64,000 nt of DNA from Pseudooceanicola aestuarii (GCF_010614805.1 NZ_JAAFZC010000001.1:2458001-2522000); one strand, 5' to 3'. Numbered from the stretch's first letter, positions 34,765 to 44,081 are shown. Program-made: numbers and translations. The notes: generated from the sequence alone by a model not told the origin.

Positions 34765-37700
34765 ATGAGCACGAGACTGGCCAAGGGGGGGCGCCTTGTG
34801 GATCGCGCCCGGCAGATCGGGTTCACCTTCAACGGGCGTCGGATGACCGGCCTTGCCGGGGATACCCTGGCGGCGGCCTTGCTGGCCAATGATCAGATGC
34901 TGGTGGGTCGGTCGTTCAAGTATCACCGCCCGCGCGGCATCGTGGCATCGGGCGCGGAGGAACCCAACGCGCTGGTCGGGCTGGGCCGGGACGCACGGTT
35001 CGAACCCAACCAGCGCGCCACCACACAAGAGCTGTTCGACGGGCTGGAGGCGCAAAGCCAGAACCACTGGCCGTCGTTGGACCATGACGTCGGTGCGATC
35101 AACAACCGGCTGGCGCGGTATTTCCCGGCCGGGTTCTATTACAAGACCTTCCTCTGGCCGCGCGCCTTCTGGAAACATGTATACGAGCCGATCGTGCGCC
35201 AATCCGCAGGTCTGGGGAAGGCGCCCAAGGACCGCGATGCGGATCGGTACGAACATCTCTACGCCTTTGCCGACGTGATGGTGGTGGGCGGCGGCATCGC
35301 CGGGCTGACCGCCGCGCTGGAGGCCGGGCGCGCCGGCGCGCGGGTGTTGCTGGTGGAGCAGGGCGCCCATTGGGGCGGGCGCTGCGCCACCGATGGCGGA
35401 CGCATCGACGGGCAGGTGGCGCATGAACATGTCGCGGCCCTGGTCGCCGCGTTGGAGGCGATGCCGAATGTCACCCTGCGCCTGCGCTGCATGGGGGCCG
35501 GGGTCTACGATCACGGCTACGTGCTGGCCTATGAACGGCTGGGTGACCACCTGCCGCCCGAGGCGGCGGAAGGTCCGCGCCACCGGCTGTGGCGGGTGCG
35601 GGCGGGGCAGGTGATCCTGGCTTCCGGTGCCATCGAACGGCCCTTGTCTTTCGCCGGGAACGATGTGCCGGGGGTGATGCTGGCCTCGGCCCTGCGGGAT
35701 TACATCACCGATTACGGCGTTTCCCCCGGAGATCGGATCGTGGTTGTGACCAATAACGACGACGCCTATCGCAGTGCCATCACAGCCCGGGAAGCCGGGC
35801 TGGACGTGCCGGTTATTCTGGATGCCCGGCCCGAGGGCGGCGGGACATTGGCGGCGGAAGCCGCTCGTCTCGGCATCCGCGTGGAGACCGGGCGCGCCAT
35901 CGCCCGCGTCACCGGGACCAAGCGCGTCACCGGCGTGGCCATCTGCGCCCAGTCCGGCGAGGGCGCGGTGACCGAGGAAATCGCCTGCGATGCTGTGGCG
36001 ATGTCGGGCGGCTGGTCGCCGGTCGTGCACCTGTGGTCCCATTGCGGCGGCAAGCTGACCTGGGACGACGCGGCGGTGATGTTCCGCCCCGATGCCGACC
36101 GTCCGCCCACCGGTGCGGATGGCGCGGGCTTTGTCACCTGCGTCGGCGCGGCCAATGGCGCGCTGGCGTTGCAGGCGATCCTGTCCGACGCCCATGCCAC
36201 CGGCCGCCGCATCGCGCAGGGGCTGGGCCATACACCCGCCGACACCGCCGCCCCCGTGGCAGAGGGGGAGCAGCCCGAAGCCCCGATCGTCCCGATCTGG
36301 GCCATGCCCCAGGGCGCGCCGCAGGCGCTGCGGGCCAAGACCTGGCTGGATTTTCAGAACGACGTGAAAGTCACCGATGTGCAGCTGGCCGCGCAGGAAG
36401 GGTTCGAAAGCGTCGAACACGCCAAAAGATACACCACGCTGGGAATGGCGACGGATCAGGGAAAGCTGAGCAATATCAACGGTCTGGCTGTTCTGGGGCG
36501 ATCGCTGAATGCGACGATCCCGCAGGTCGGCACCACCACCTTCCGCCCGCCCTATACGCCGATCTCCATGGGTGCCATCGCGGGGGAGGCGCGCGGCGCG
36601 GCCTTCCAGCCGCTGCGCCGGACCCCGATCCACGACTGGCACACGCAACAGGGCGCGGAATGGGAGCCGGTGGGCCAGTGGCGCCGCCCCTATTGCTACC
36701 CCCGCGCCGGCGAAACCCGCGATGCCGCCGTCACGCGGGAGGTCACGGCCACGCGCAATTCGCTGGGGTTGCTGGATGCCTCAACCCTGGGCAAGCTGAT
36801 CGTGACCGGCCCCGATGCCGGGCGCTTCCTGGACATGATGTACACCAACATGATGTCCAGCCTGAAACCGGGGCGCTGCCGCTATGGGCTGATGTGTTCG
36901 GACAATGGCTTTCTGATGGATGACGGCGTGGTGGCGCGGATCGATGACGATACCTTCCTGTGCCACACCACCACCGGCGGGGCGGAGCGGATCCATGCCC
37001 ATATGGAGGAATGGCTGCAAACCGAATGGTGGGACATGAAGGTCCACGTGGTCAACGTGACCGAACATTTCGGCCAGATCGCCGTGGTCGGCCCCAATGC
37101 CCGCGCGGTGTTGCAGGTGTTGGGCACGGCAGAGATCGACGCGGCGGCGCTGCCCTTCATGGGCTGGGTGGATCGCATAGTTGCGGGTATCCCGGTGCGG
37201 ATCTTCCGCATCTCCTTCTCGGGGGAACTCAGCTACGAGCTTGCGGTGCCGGCCGGCCACGCGATGCAGCTGTGGACCGCGCTGATGGAGGCCGGGCACA
37301 CCTTTGACGTGACCCCCTACGGGACCGAGGCGCTGCATGTGATGCGCGCCGAGAAGGGGTTCATCATGATCGGGGACGAGACCGACGGCACCGTGATCCC
37401 GCAGGATCTGGGGCTGAACTGGGCGATCTCCAAGAAGAAGGACGACTTTCTGGGCAAGCGCGCCCAGGCGCGCGATCACATGCAGGATCCCGACCGCTGG
37501 AAACTGGTCGGACTGGAGACGCTGGACAATTCAGTGATCGAGGACGGCGCCTACGTATTGGCCGACGGCCACAACGCCAACAATCAGCGCAACATGCAGG
37601 GGCGCGTGACCTCGACCTATTTTTCCCCCACGCTGGGGCGGGGGATCGCGATGGCGTTGGTCCATCGCGGCCCCGACCGGATGGGAGAGGAGGTCGAGGT

Positions 37701-37785
37701 GACGCGCATCAGCGGTGGCGCGGTCAAGGCGCGAATTACCGATCCGGTGTTCTACGACAAGGAAGGGAAGAAACAGGATGTCTGA
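34765..37785 (+). CDS. soxA: Sarcosine oxidase, alpha subunit
   Basis: Largest subunit (1006 residues), which binds NAD+ and tetrahydrofolate. The N-terminal ferredoxin-fold part contains GDTLAAALLANDQMLVGRSF and KYHRPRGI. The dinucleotide loop VVGGGIAGLTAALEAGRAGA is near residue 173. The C-terminal third is a GcvT-like aminomethyltransferase domain (from about residue 620, with LGLLDASTLGKL) that accepts the one-carbon unit. The length is normal. It overlaps soxG by 8 bp, so the two are translationally coupled. Confidence 0.95.
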   Translation: MSTRLAKGGRLVDRARQIGFTFNGRRMTGLAGDTLAAALLANDQMLVGRSFKYHRPRGIVASGAEEPNALVGLGRDARFEPNQRATTQELFDGLEAQSQNHWPSLDHDVGAINNRLARYFPAGFYYKTFLWPRAFWKHVYEPIVRQSAGLGKAPKDRDADRYEHLYAFADVMVVGGGIAGLTAALEAGRAGARVLLVEQGAHWGGRCATDGGRIDGQVAHEHVAALVAALEAMPNVTLRLRCMGAGVYDHGYVLAYERLGDHLPPEAAEGPRHRLWRVRAGQVILASGAIERPLSFAGNDVPGVMLASALRDYITDYGVSPGDRIVVVTNNDDAYRSAITAREAGLDVPVILDARPEGGGTLAAEAARLGIRVETGRAIARVTGTKRVTGVAICAQSGEGAVTEEIACDAVAMSGGWSPVVHLWSHCGGKLTWDDAAVMFRPDADRPPTGADGAGFVTCVGAANGALALQAILSDAHATGRRIAQGLGHTPADTAAPVAEGEQPEAPIVPIWAMPQGAPQALRAKTWLDFQNDVKVTDVQLAAQEGFESVEHAKRYTTLGMATDQGKLSNINGLAVLGRSLNATIPQVGTTTFRPPYTPISMGAIAGEARGAAFQPLRRTPIHDWHTQQGAEWEPVGQWRRPYCYPRAGETRDAAVTREVTATRNSLGLLDASTLGKLIVTGPDAGRFLDMMYTNMMSSLKPGRCRYGLMCSDNGFLMDDGVVARIDDDTFLCHTTTGGAERIHAHMEEWLQTEWWDMKVHVVNVTEHFGQIAVVGPNARAVLQVLGTAEIDAAALPFMGWVDRIVAGIPVRIFRISFSGELSYELAVPAGHAMQLWTALMEAGHTFDVTPYGTEALHVMRAEKGFIMIGDETDGTVIPQDLGLNWAISKKKDDFLGKRAQARDHMQDPDRWKLVGLETLDNSVIEDGAYVLADGHNANNQRNMQGRVTSTYFSPTLGRGIAMALVHRGPDRMGEEVEVTRISGGAVKARITDPVFYDKEGKKQDV

Positions 37786-38383
37786 CCCCCTGATCGCCAC
37801 ACCCGCCCCCGTGCCCGCCCTGGGCGGTGCGCAGACGCAGGGCCGGGCCACGCTACGCGAATTGCCGATGCAGGGGATGATTACCCTGCGTGGCGACCTG
37901 GCCGATCCGGCCCTGCGTGCCGCTGCCACCGGGTTGACCGGGCGCAACATGCCCGAGCGGCGCGGCATATCGTCCGAAGGCGACCGCGCCATCGCCTGGA
38001 TGTCCCCGGACGAGGCTTTGCTGTTGTTGCCGCTGACCGATCTGCCCCAGGCGATGGACAAGCTGGGCCGCGCCTTTGCCGGGATGTTCCTGACGGCGGT
38101 GGATGTCAGCCACGCGCGCGCCCTGTTCGCGCTGACCGGCCCCGACGCGGCCGTCCGCGAGACCCTGGCCAAGCTGGCGCCGGTGGACATGGCCCCCGGC
38201 CGGTTCGAACCGGGCGAGCTGCGCCGGACACGCCTGGCGCAGGTTCCGGCGGCGTTCTGGATGCCGCAGGCGGGGGAGGTCCGGCTGGTCTGCTTCCGCT
38301 CTGTCGCGGGCTACGTGCAGGAGATCCTGACCACCGCCGCCGCCGATGGCGGGGAAACGGGGCTGTTCGCGGCGCCTGAGTGA
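37778..38383 (+). CDS. soxG: Sarcosine oxidase, gamma subunit
   Basis: Gamma subunit of sarcosine oxidase, 201 residues from the ATG at 37778 (AACAGGATG; overlap of 8 bp with soxA). It has the SoxG family pattern: RGISSEGDRAIAWMSPDEAL, then AVDVSHARALFALTGPDA and LVCFRSVAGYVQEIL. It is a GcvT-like fold without catalytic role that packs against the other subunits. It is the last sox gene; no glyA or folD follows, and the next gene is sodB. Confidence 0.92.
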   Translation: MSDPLIATPAPVPALGGAQTQGRATLRELPMQGMITLRGDLADPALRAAATGLTGRNMPERRGISSEGDRAIAWMSPDEALLLLPLTDLPQAMDKLGRAFAGMFLTAVDVSHARALFALTGPDAAVRETLAKLAPVDMAPGRFEPGELRRTRLAQVPAAFWMPQAGEVRLVCFRSVAGYVQEILTTAAADGGETGLFAAPE

Positions 38384-38494
38384 CCGGAGGCAGGGCGCCG
38401 CAAGGGCATCTCTTCGCCCACGGCCCCTTGACCTTCCGGTCGGCGCCATACCATCTATGCCCTGAGAGATTTCCACCAAACAAGGGAGGCCCAC

Positions 38495-39094
38495 ATGGCT
38501 TTCGAACTTCCCGATCTTCCCTATTCCCACGACGCGCTGGCCGATCTCGGCATGAGCCGCGAGACGCTGGAATACCACCACGACATCCACCACAAAGCCT
38601 ATGTCGACAACGGCAACAAGGCCGTGACCGGCACCGAGTGGGAAGGCAAATCCGTCGAGGAAATCATCAAGGGCACGTATGATGCCAATGCGGTTGCCCA
38701 GAACGGCATCTTCAACAATGCGTCGCAATTCTGGAATCACAACCAGTTCTGGGAAATGATGGGCCCCGGCCAGACCGCCATGCCCGGAGAGCTGGAGAAG
38801 GCGATCACCGACAGCTTCGGGTCCGTCGACAAGTTCAAGGAAGACTTCAAGGCCGCCGGCGCCGGTCAGTTCGGCTCTGGCTGGGCCTGGCTGGTCAAGG
38901 ACACTGACGGCGGCCTGAAGGTCACCAAGACCGAGAATGGCGTGAACCCGCTGTGCTTTGGCCAGACCGCGCTGCTGGGTTGCGACGTGTGGGAACATTC
39001 CTACTACATCGACTTCCGCAACAAGCGCCCCGCCTACCTGGACAACTTCCTGGAAAAGCTGGTGAACTGGGAAAACGTCGCCTCCCGCATGTAA
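38495..39094 (+). CDS. sodB: Superoxide dismutase, iron type
   Basis: Cytoplasmic Fe/Mn-family superoxide dismutase, 199 residues. Metal ligands are His28, His82, Asp164 and His168 (from EYHHDIHH, WNHNQFW and CDVWEHSYY). Gln78 in NNASQFWNH is the Gln position that marks the iron form, and no Gln is in the manganese-type position. GGGAGG precedes the ATG. It follows soxG, whose reaction makes H2O2, but is probably a separate unit. A strong terminator follows. Confidence 0.96.
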   Translation: MAFELPDLPYSHDALADLGMSRETLEYHHDIHHKAYVDNGNKAVTGTEWEGKSVEEIIKGTYDANAVAQNGIFNNASQFWNHNQFWEMMGPGQTAMPGELEKAITDSFGSVDKFKEDFKAAGAGQFGSGWAWLVKDTDGGLKVTKTENGVNPLCFGQTALLGCDVWEHSYYIDFRNKRPAYLDNFLEKLVNWENVASRM

Positions 39095-39116
39095 GTGCGG
39101 CGACCGCGTGATACAG

Positions 39117-39147
39117 GCCCCGCCGGTGCGATCCGGCGGGGCTTTTT
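39117..39147 (+). terminator. Rho-independent terminator after sodB
   Basis: A perfect 10-bp stem, GCCCCGCCGG (39117-39126) with CCGGCGGGGC (39133-39142), has a 6-base loop and is followed by TTTTTCTTT. It lies 23 bp after the sodB stop. Confidence 0.95.
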
Positions 39148-39288
39148 CTTTCCCGCCCGCTGGCCTGTCCTCTGGCCCGCACCCCGCCCGACATGTGACC
39201 GACAAACGCCCGCCTATTCCCCGAAGACCACGGAACCGCCGCGCCTCCCCTCGCGTTTTCCCTGGAACGCAAATGATAGGAGGCGCAG

Positions 39289-39519
39289 ATGGCGACCCGT
39301 GTGAAATCGCAGGACGGACGCAAGGAAACCGAAGAGGTTCTGGGCCAGAACCCCGAGGACATGGAGCCCGCGCCGGGCCAGCAGGGCCGCAAGGGCGGAG
39401 AGTTGCAGCGCAAGGTCGGCACCCGTGTCGAGGAGGCCGACCACGATCCCTCCACCGTGGGCAACACCGATGCCACCGGTCAGGACAAGAACCGTTCCGG
39501 CGACAAGGAGGACGTGTGA
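39289..39519 (+). CDS. Small hydrophilic hypothetical protein
   Basis: A 76-residue, highly charged protein (RVKSQDGRKETEEVL, then DHDPSTVGNTDATGQDKNR) with no hydrophobic core, probably disordered. An AGGAGG ribosome site and stop/start overlap with the next gene (TGATG) support it as real. I recognise no family; stress-type small proteins in this group are similarly charged. It pairs with the host-attachment-family gene. Confidence 0.7.
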   Translation: MATRVKSQDGRKETEEVLGQNPEDMEPAPGQQGRKGGELQRKVGTRVEEADHDPSTVGNTDATGQDKNRSGDKEDV

Positions 39520-39980
39520 TGGCAGAGCTTCCCCATGACGCCTGGGTGGTGATCGCCGATGGCGAGAAGGCTCTCTTCCTGCGCAACATCACCGATGGAG
39601 AGGATCCCTATCTCGACGTGATCCGCAAGGAAGAGCAGGAGAATCCCAAGGATATCGACCAATCCGCCAACCGTCCCGGCCGGATGCAGGACGGCGGTGT
39701 GCAGCAACGGTCTGCGATGGATGACACCGATTGGCACGAGCTGGCCAAGGAACGCTTTGCCGACGAACTGGCAGAGATCCTGTACAAGCGCGTGCATCAG
39801 GGCGCGTTCGATCACCTCGTGATCGTCGCCCCGCCCAAGATCCTGGCCGAATTGCGCAAGACGCTGCATCAGGAGGTGACGGCCAAGGTCATCGCCGAAG
39901 TGCCGAAGACCCTGACCAACCATCCCGTCGACGAGATCGAGAAACAGGTGAAAGCCGACTTGTCGGACATCGCCGCCTGA
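39519..39980 (+). CDS. Host attachment family protein
   Basis: A 153-residue protein of the family first annotated as required for host attachment (PF10116 type). Recognisable stretches are WVVIADGEKALFLRN near the start and FDHLVIVAPPKILAELRK near residue 105, then VIAEVPKTLTNHPVDEIEKQV. The fold is related to release-factor-like domains; the biochemical role is not established. It overlaps the preceding 76-residue gene by one base and is probably co-translated with it. Confidence 0.88.
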   Translation: MAELPHDAWVVIADGEKALFLRNITDGEDPYLDVIRKEEQENPKDIDQSANRPGRMQDGGVQQRSAMDDTDWHELAKERFADELAEILYKRVHQGAFDHLVIVAPPKILAELRKTLHQEVTAKVIAEVPKTLTNHPVDEIEKQVKADLSDIAA

Positions 39981-40018
39981 CCCCGTGGCGGCGTGGCCTG
40001 GCACGGGCGGCAGGAAAC

Positions 40019-40045
40019 GGGGCAGGGCGGTGACGGTCCTGCCCC
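40019..40045. terminator. Hairpin between convergent genes
   Basis: GGGGCAGG (40019-40026) and CCTGCCCC (40038-40045) are exact complements with an 11-base loop, lying between the stops at 39980 and 40079. There is no U-run; a weak bidirectional terminator is likely. Confidence 0.45.
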
Positions 40046-40078
40046 TTCGGTGTTCCGGCGCTGAATGGCGTCTGCTCG

Positions 40079-40621
40079 TCAGTCGCGCAGCAGGGCGATG
40101 ACCTCCTCCGGCGTAGCGGCGGAGGTCACCAGTTCCCGCAGGCTTGGCGCGGCGAAGCCTTCGGCCACGACGTGATCCAGCAGGGCCAGCAGCGGCCGCC
40201 AATAGCCTTCGGTATCCAACAGCAACAGCGGCTTGTCATGCAGGCCCAGCTGCCGCCAGGTCAGAACCTCGAACAATTCGTCCAGTGACCCCGCGCCGCC
40301 GGGCAGGACCACGATGGCATCGGCATTCATGAACATCACTTTCTTGCGTTCATGCATGGTCTCGGTGACCACGAAACTGGTCAGGTCGCGTTTGCCGGCC
40401 TCGGCCTGCATCAGGTGGGTGGGGATCACGCCGAAGGTCTCGCCACCGGCGGTCTGGGTGGCGCGCGCCACTTCGCCCATCAGCCCGACATCGCCAGCGC
40501 CGTAAACCAGCCGCCAGCCCTCGTTGGCGATCAGGCGGCCCAGGGCGGCGGCATCCTGCGCATAGGCGGGCCGCGCCCCCGGTCGGGAGCCGCAATAGAC
40601 GCAAACGGAGGTGACGGACAT
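40079..40621 (-). CDS. LOG family protein (TIGR00730 Rossmann fold)
   Basis: A 180-residue protein of the LOG/cytokinin-riboside 5'-monophosphate phosphoribohydrolase family. Key motifs are SVCVYCGSRPGARPAY, then VYGAGDVGLMGEVARAT, HERKKVMFMNADAIVVLPGG and AGSLDELFEVLTWRQLG. The signature reads PGGAGSLDE, with Ser where PGGxGT usually has Thr. In bacteria the family cleaves nucleoside monophosphates. The start is the ATG at 40621; the frame stays open far upstream only by chance. It is divergent from the LysM gene. Confidence 0.88.
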   Translation of the reverse strand: MSVTSVCVYCGSRPGARPAYAQDAAALGRLIANEGWRLVYGAGDVGLMGEVARATQTAGGETFGVIPTHLMQAEAGKRDLTSFVVTETMHERKKVMFMNADAIVVLPGGAGSLDELFEVLTWRQLGLHDKPLLLLDTEGYWRPLLALLDHVVAEGFAAPSLRELVTSAATPEEVIALLRD

Positions 40622-40682
40622 GGCACTGGTTCCTGTCAATGGGGTAGGGAAGGGGTGAAAGCTCTTTTGACCGTTGTTATCC

Positions 40683-40705
40683 GTGTTGATATACGTGCTC
40701 AACAC
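40683..40705. promoter_or_regulatory. Inverted repeat in the LOG/LysM divergent region
   Basis: GTGTTGA (40683-40689) and TCAACAC (40699-40705) are exact inverted arms around TATACGTGC. It lies between the divergent starts, 37 bp before the LysM start, in a locally AT-rich stretch. It is a good candidate operator, but the protein is unknown. Confidence 0.5.
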
Positions 40706-40741
40706 TTCCCCTGTGGGAGCGCCTCGAAAAGGAACGCAAGC

Positions 40742-42532
40742 GTGAAACTGGCAAGTCTGGGAGGCTGGCCCGGCGTCGTGGCCGGGGTGACAATCCTGGC
40801 GGCAGGCGTGGCGTCTGCCGCGTGGTACACGGGCTATCTGCCCGGCCGCGTTGCCGGGTCCGCGACGGCGCCCGAAAAGACAGAGCGTGCAGCATTGCCG
40901 CAGGGCCAGGGGCCGGCCCGCGCGCCCGTGGCGGGCGCGCCTGCCGGGGCGGCGTCGGAGACGGGAGGCAAGGGTGCCGCAGACACGGAACCCGCGCCGG
41001 TGCCCGAGGCGACCTCCGCACCTGCGCCCGATGCGGATGCCTTGCCTGAGACCCCCGTGCCGCCACGGTTCGATATCGTGCGCGTCGAACCCGACGGAAC
41101 CACCCTGGTCGCCGGTCGCGCCGCCGCGCGCTGGCCTGTCGCGGTGATGCTGGACGGTTCCGAAATGGGCCGCCAGACCGCCGGATCGGATGGCAAGTTC
41201 GTGGCCTTTCTCGAACTGCCGGCCAGCGACAGGCCCCGCGTGATGACGTTGGTCATGTATGGACCCGAAGGAGAGGGCGAAGTCGCCTCCTCCGACCAGG
41301 TGATCCTGGCGCCTGCCTCGCCTGTCGCGGTTGCGGCAACCTCGGGCGCGGAGGCCGCGCCGCAGGCTGTCACCCGCGTTGCCGGCACGACCCGAGCCCC
41401 CGCCGCCACCGAAGCACCGGACCAGATCGCCGCATTGGCCCCGGCGCCCGAAACGCCGCAGACGCCCGACAAGACCCGACAACGCGAAATCACCCAGGAT
41501 CCCGATATCGCCCCGTCCACCACCCCCGCAGCCCCCCCGGCGTCGGAGACCGCCCGCGCGACGGCGGCGGTAACGGGCGGCATGGCGCAGGGGACTGACC
41601 GGATCGAAACGTCTGACGGGATCGAAGATTCGGAAACCTCCGACCTTTCCGTAACCATCGAAACTTCGGACACGACAGGCGTAGCCGAAACGGCTGATCC
41701 GTCCGTCGCGGCAGGCGTTGCTGACATGTCGGGGTCTTCCGATGCCACAATTCCGCAGGCGGCGACAACATCCGCACAGGCCGAAGATCGGCCCCAGGTC
41801 ATCCTGACCGCGCCGGTGGCAACCGCCGCGCCGACCGAAATCGCTGCTCCCACGGCGGTCGCAGGTACCGCGCAGAGGACGCCCGTCACCGAGGCCACGC
41901 CCCCGGCTTCCAGCAACGTCACCCCCGACGCGCCCGCCGCCGCCGATCCGCAGAAGACCCCCGCGGCGGACACCGCCCCGGCCCCCGAGCCGCGGCCGGG
42001 CATGACGGTTCTGCTGGCGAACGAGGATGGTGTTCAGGTTCTGCAACGCGGCGCACCCACACCGGAAACGTCGGAAAACGTCGCGCTGGACACGATCACC
42101 TATTCCAGCGCGGGCGATGTTCTGCTGGCCGGGAGAGGCACATCTGGCGCCTTTGTGCGGATCTACCTGGACGACCGGCCCGCCGCGACCCTGTCGGTGG
42201 ACGCGCGCGGCAATTGGCGCACCGATCTGCCCAATGTGGACACCGGCGTCTACCGCCTGCGCGTTGACGAGGTCGATGCCCAGGGCGTGGTGCAAAGCCG
42301 GGTGGAGACCCCCTTTGAACGGGTGGAGGAAGACATCGCCGCCGAAGCCGTCGCCACGCCTCGGATCAGCCAGATCACCGTGCAGCCGGGCAATACGCTT
42401 TGGGCGATTGCGCGCGACACCTACGGGGAGGGGACGCTGTATGTCAGCGTCTACGAGGCCAACAAGGATCTGATCCGCAACCCGGATCTGATCTATCCCG
42501 GCCAGATCTTTGCCATGCCGGCGCGGGATTGA
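40742..42532 (+). CDS. Envelope protein with C-terminal LysM domain
   Basis: A 596-residue protein from the GTG at 40742 (AAGGAA site); the frame upstream overlaps the divergent gene. An N-terminal helix (WPGVVAGVTILAAGVASAAW) anchors it. One Ig-like/bacterial adhesion-type domain lies near residues 110-185 (DIVRVEPDGTTLVAGRA). Next come about 230 low-complexity Thr/Ala/Pro/Asp residues, a second beta domain (near 420-510) and a C-terminal LysM (ITVQPGNTLWAIARDTYGEG) that should bind peptidoglycan. This architecture is common in Rhodobacterales; its function is unproven. Confidence 0.82.
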   Translation: MKLASLGGWPGVVAGVTILAAGVASAAWYTGYLPGRVAGSATAPEKTERAALPQGQGPARAPVAGAPAGAASETGGKGAADTEPAPVPEATSAPAPDADALPETPVPPRFDIVRVEPDGTTLVAGRAAARWPVAVMLDGSEMGRQTAGSDGKFVAFLELPASDRPRVMTLVMYGPEGEGEVASSDQVILAPASPVAVAATSGAEAAPQAVTRVAGTTRAPAATEAPDQIAALAPAPETPQTPDKTRQREITQDPDIAPSTTPAAPPASETARATAAVTGGMAQGTDRIETSDGIEDSETSDLSVTIETSDTTGVAETADPSVAAGVADMSGSSDATIPQAATTSAQAEDRPQVILTAPVATAAPTEIAAPTAVAGTAQRTPVTEATPPASSNVTPDAPAAADPQKTPAADTAPAPEPRPGMTVLLANEDGVQVLQRGAPTPETSENVALDTITYSSAGDVLLAGRGTSGAFVRIYLDDRPAATLSVDARGNWRTDLPNVDTGVYRLRVDEVDAQGVVQSRVETPFERVEEDIAAEAVATPRISQITVQPGNTLWAIARDTYGEGTLYVSVYEANKDLIRNPDLIYPGQIFAMPARD

Positions 42533-42557
42533 CCGCCCGTCGACGCGTCGAATTCGC

Positions 42558-42602
42558 GTCAGGGTCAGGGTCAGGGTCAGGGTCAGGGTCAGGGGTCAGG
42601 GG
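42558..42602. repeat. GTCAGG microsatellite
   Basis: About seven tandem copies of GTCAGG; the last units carry an extra G. It lies directly downstream of the LysM gene and upstream of the end of the convergent membrane-protein gene, outside both. Copy number is likely to vary by slippage. Confidence 0.92.
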
Positions 42603-42647
42603 CCAGAGGGCAGGAGGCCGCGCCTGGTGATGATCGCGACGCCCCGA

Positions 42648-44081
42648 TCATGCGCCACGTGGGGCGGCCAGCAGCCACAGGCCCAGCAAGGTGTAGAACA
42701 CCATGAACACGGCCAGCGGCAGGTGCCCCGCCAATGCCGCGCGGCCCGGCCCGAACAGGCGCAGCGCGATCCGGTGGCTCAGCAGGATGGCCAGCCCATG
42801 GCCCAGAACGATGACCCCTGCCTGGGTGAGAAAGATCGCCTCCACCCCGTCGCGATTGCTGAGAAACCCGGTGGTGACATGGCCCGGCCCGTCGCGAAAC
42901 GGCGCGGTCAGGCGCAACAGCAGCGCTTGACCGTCGATCAGCCCGGCAACCAGGTAATGCGCGACATGATAGGCCCAGGCGATAGGCAGCAGCGCGGGGG
43001 CAAAAGCACGCAGCGCCGGGCCGCGCCGGGCCGACAGATCGACTTCCGGCAGGCTCAGGCGCAGACCGCCCTCCACCGCCAGCGCGTAGCACAGCGCCAG
43101 CGCCACGCAATAGCCCAGGGCGCCGACCATGCTGACCCCCACGATGGCCGAGCGGCCGGAAAATTCCAGCGGGTTCACCCCGATCCGGGCCAGCCACCAG
43201 AAGGTTTCGTTGACCCCGTCGAAACTGCCGATCCCCAGGACGACGACCAGAAACAGCGCCGCCGCCGCGCCCGGCACCGGCCCGGCCGCGATGCGCCAGC
43301 CGGGCAGGCCCAGCCGCAGCCCTCTCCCGGCGCGGCGCAGCGGTGCCAGTCGGGCATAGGCGCGCATCAGCACGGTCAGCCCTTCGCCCCGGATCAGCCA
43401 GCGCGGACCGAAGAGGGCCAGCGCCGCAAGGTTCACCACCCAGTAAAGCAGCGCCATCCGCGCCAGCCGATCCGGGTCCGCCGGTGCGGGATGAGCCAGC
43501 AGCACCATCGCAAAGCCCAGGAAGGACAGCACCGCCGCCCCCTGGCCCCAGCGGGCCGGCCAGCGCAGCGGCGCGCGCCAGCCGATGCGTTGCAGCAGGT
43601 CAAGCGGTGCGCGAAACGGTGACAGCCCAGCCCAAAGATCACCCGCAAGCGATTGGAGCGGCACGAGAAACAGCCAGACCCCAGTCCATAGGTAAAGTGG
43701 CATCAGGTTGCGCGTCGGATCCTGTTGCCCCAGCCATCCCTCAGCCACAGCGCCGAGGAACAGGGCGCAGGCAAGCAGTCGCAGCAGAGTGCGCGACAGG
43801 GCCCGCAGGCGGGATTTGCCCGACAATGGAGCGGGCCGCCACAGGCCGCGCGGGCGCAGCAGCCGAACCAGCCAGCCGTCGGGGATCAGCGCCATCAGCA
43901 ACACCGTCACCGCCACGCTGCCGACCCCACCCGCGATATAGAGATCGGTGGGCAGCAGCAGGACAAAGCCGCCCTCGGTCGCATGGGCCAGGGCGGTGCC
44001 AGGGGGCAGGGCGGCGCTGGCGGTGAGGGTGGCCAGCAGCCTCGGGAGCCGGGGGGCAAGGCGGGGCAAGGGCGAACGCAT
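42648..44081 (-). CDS. Large polytopic membrane protein of unknown function
   Basis: A 477-residue integral membrane protein with about 11-12 hydrophobic segments and a signal-like N-terminus ending near ALAHATEGG. It resembles the membrane proteins annotated, mostly in actinobacteria, as fenitrothion-hydrolase-like (HATEGGFVLLLPTDLYIAGG is the recognisable start), but no catalytic motif is visible. The C-terminal AWAYHVAHYLVAGLIDGQALL and ILLSHRIALRLFG are notable conserved-looking stretches. It is divergent from the DUF1801 gene. Confidence 0.7.
   Translation of the reverse strand: MRSPLPRLAPRLPRLLATLTASAALPPGTALAHATEGGFVLLLPTDLYIAGGVGSVAVTVLLMALIPDGWLVRLLRPRGLWRPAPLSGKSRLRALSRTLLRLLACALFLGAVAEGWLGQQDPTRNLMPLYLWTGVWLFLVPLQSLAGDLWAGLSPFRAPLDLLQRIGWRAPLRWPARWGQGAAVLSFLGFAMVLLAHPAPADPDRLARMALLYWVVNLAALALFGPRWLIRGEGLTVLMRAYARLAPLRRAGRGLRLGLPGWRIAAGPVPGAAAALFLVVVLGIGSFDGVNETFWWLARIGVNPLEFSGRSAIVGVSMVGALGYCVALALCYALAVEGGLRLSLPEVDLSARRGPALRAFAPALLPIAWAYHVAHYLVAGLIDGQALLLRLTAPFRDGPGHVTTGFLSNRDGVEAIFLTQAGVIVLGHGLAILLSHRIALRLFGPGRAALAGHLPLAVFMVFYTLLGLWLLAAPRGA

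Noticed and set aside
34033..36648. 871-residue minus-strand frame
   Set aside because: It is a shadow of soxD and soxA: His/Arg/Gly-rich with no protein character.
40622..42295. Minus-strand frame extending the LOG gene far upstream
   Set aside because: It is Gly/Arg-rich and antisense to the LysM protein gene. The LOG protein starts naturally at 40621.
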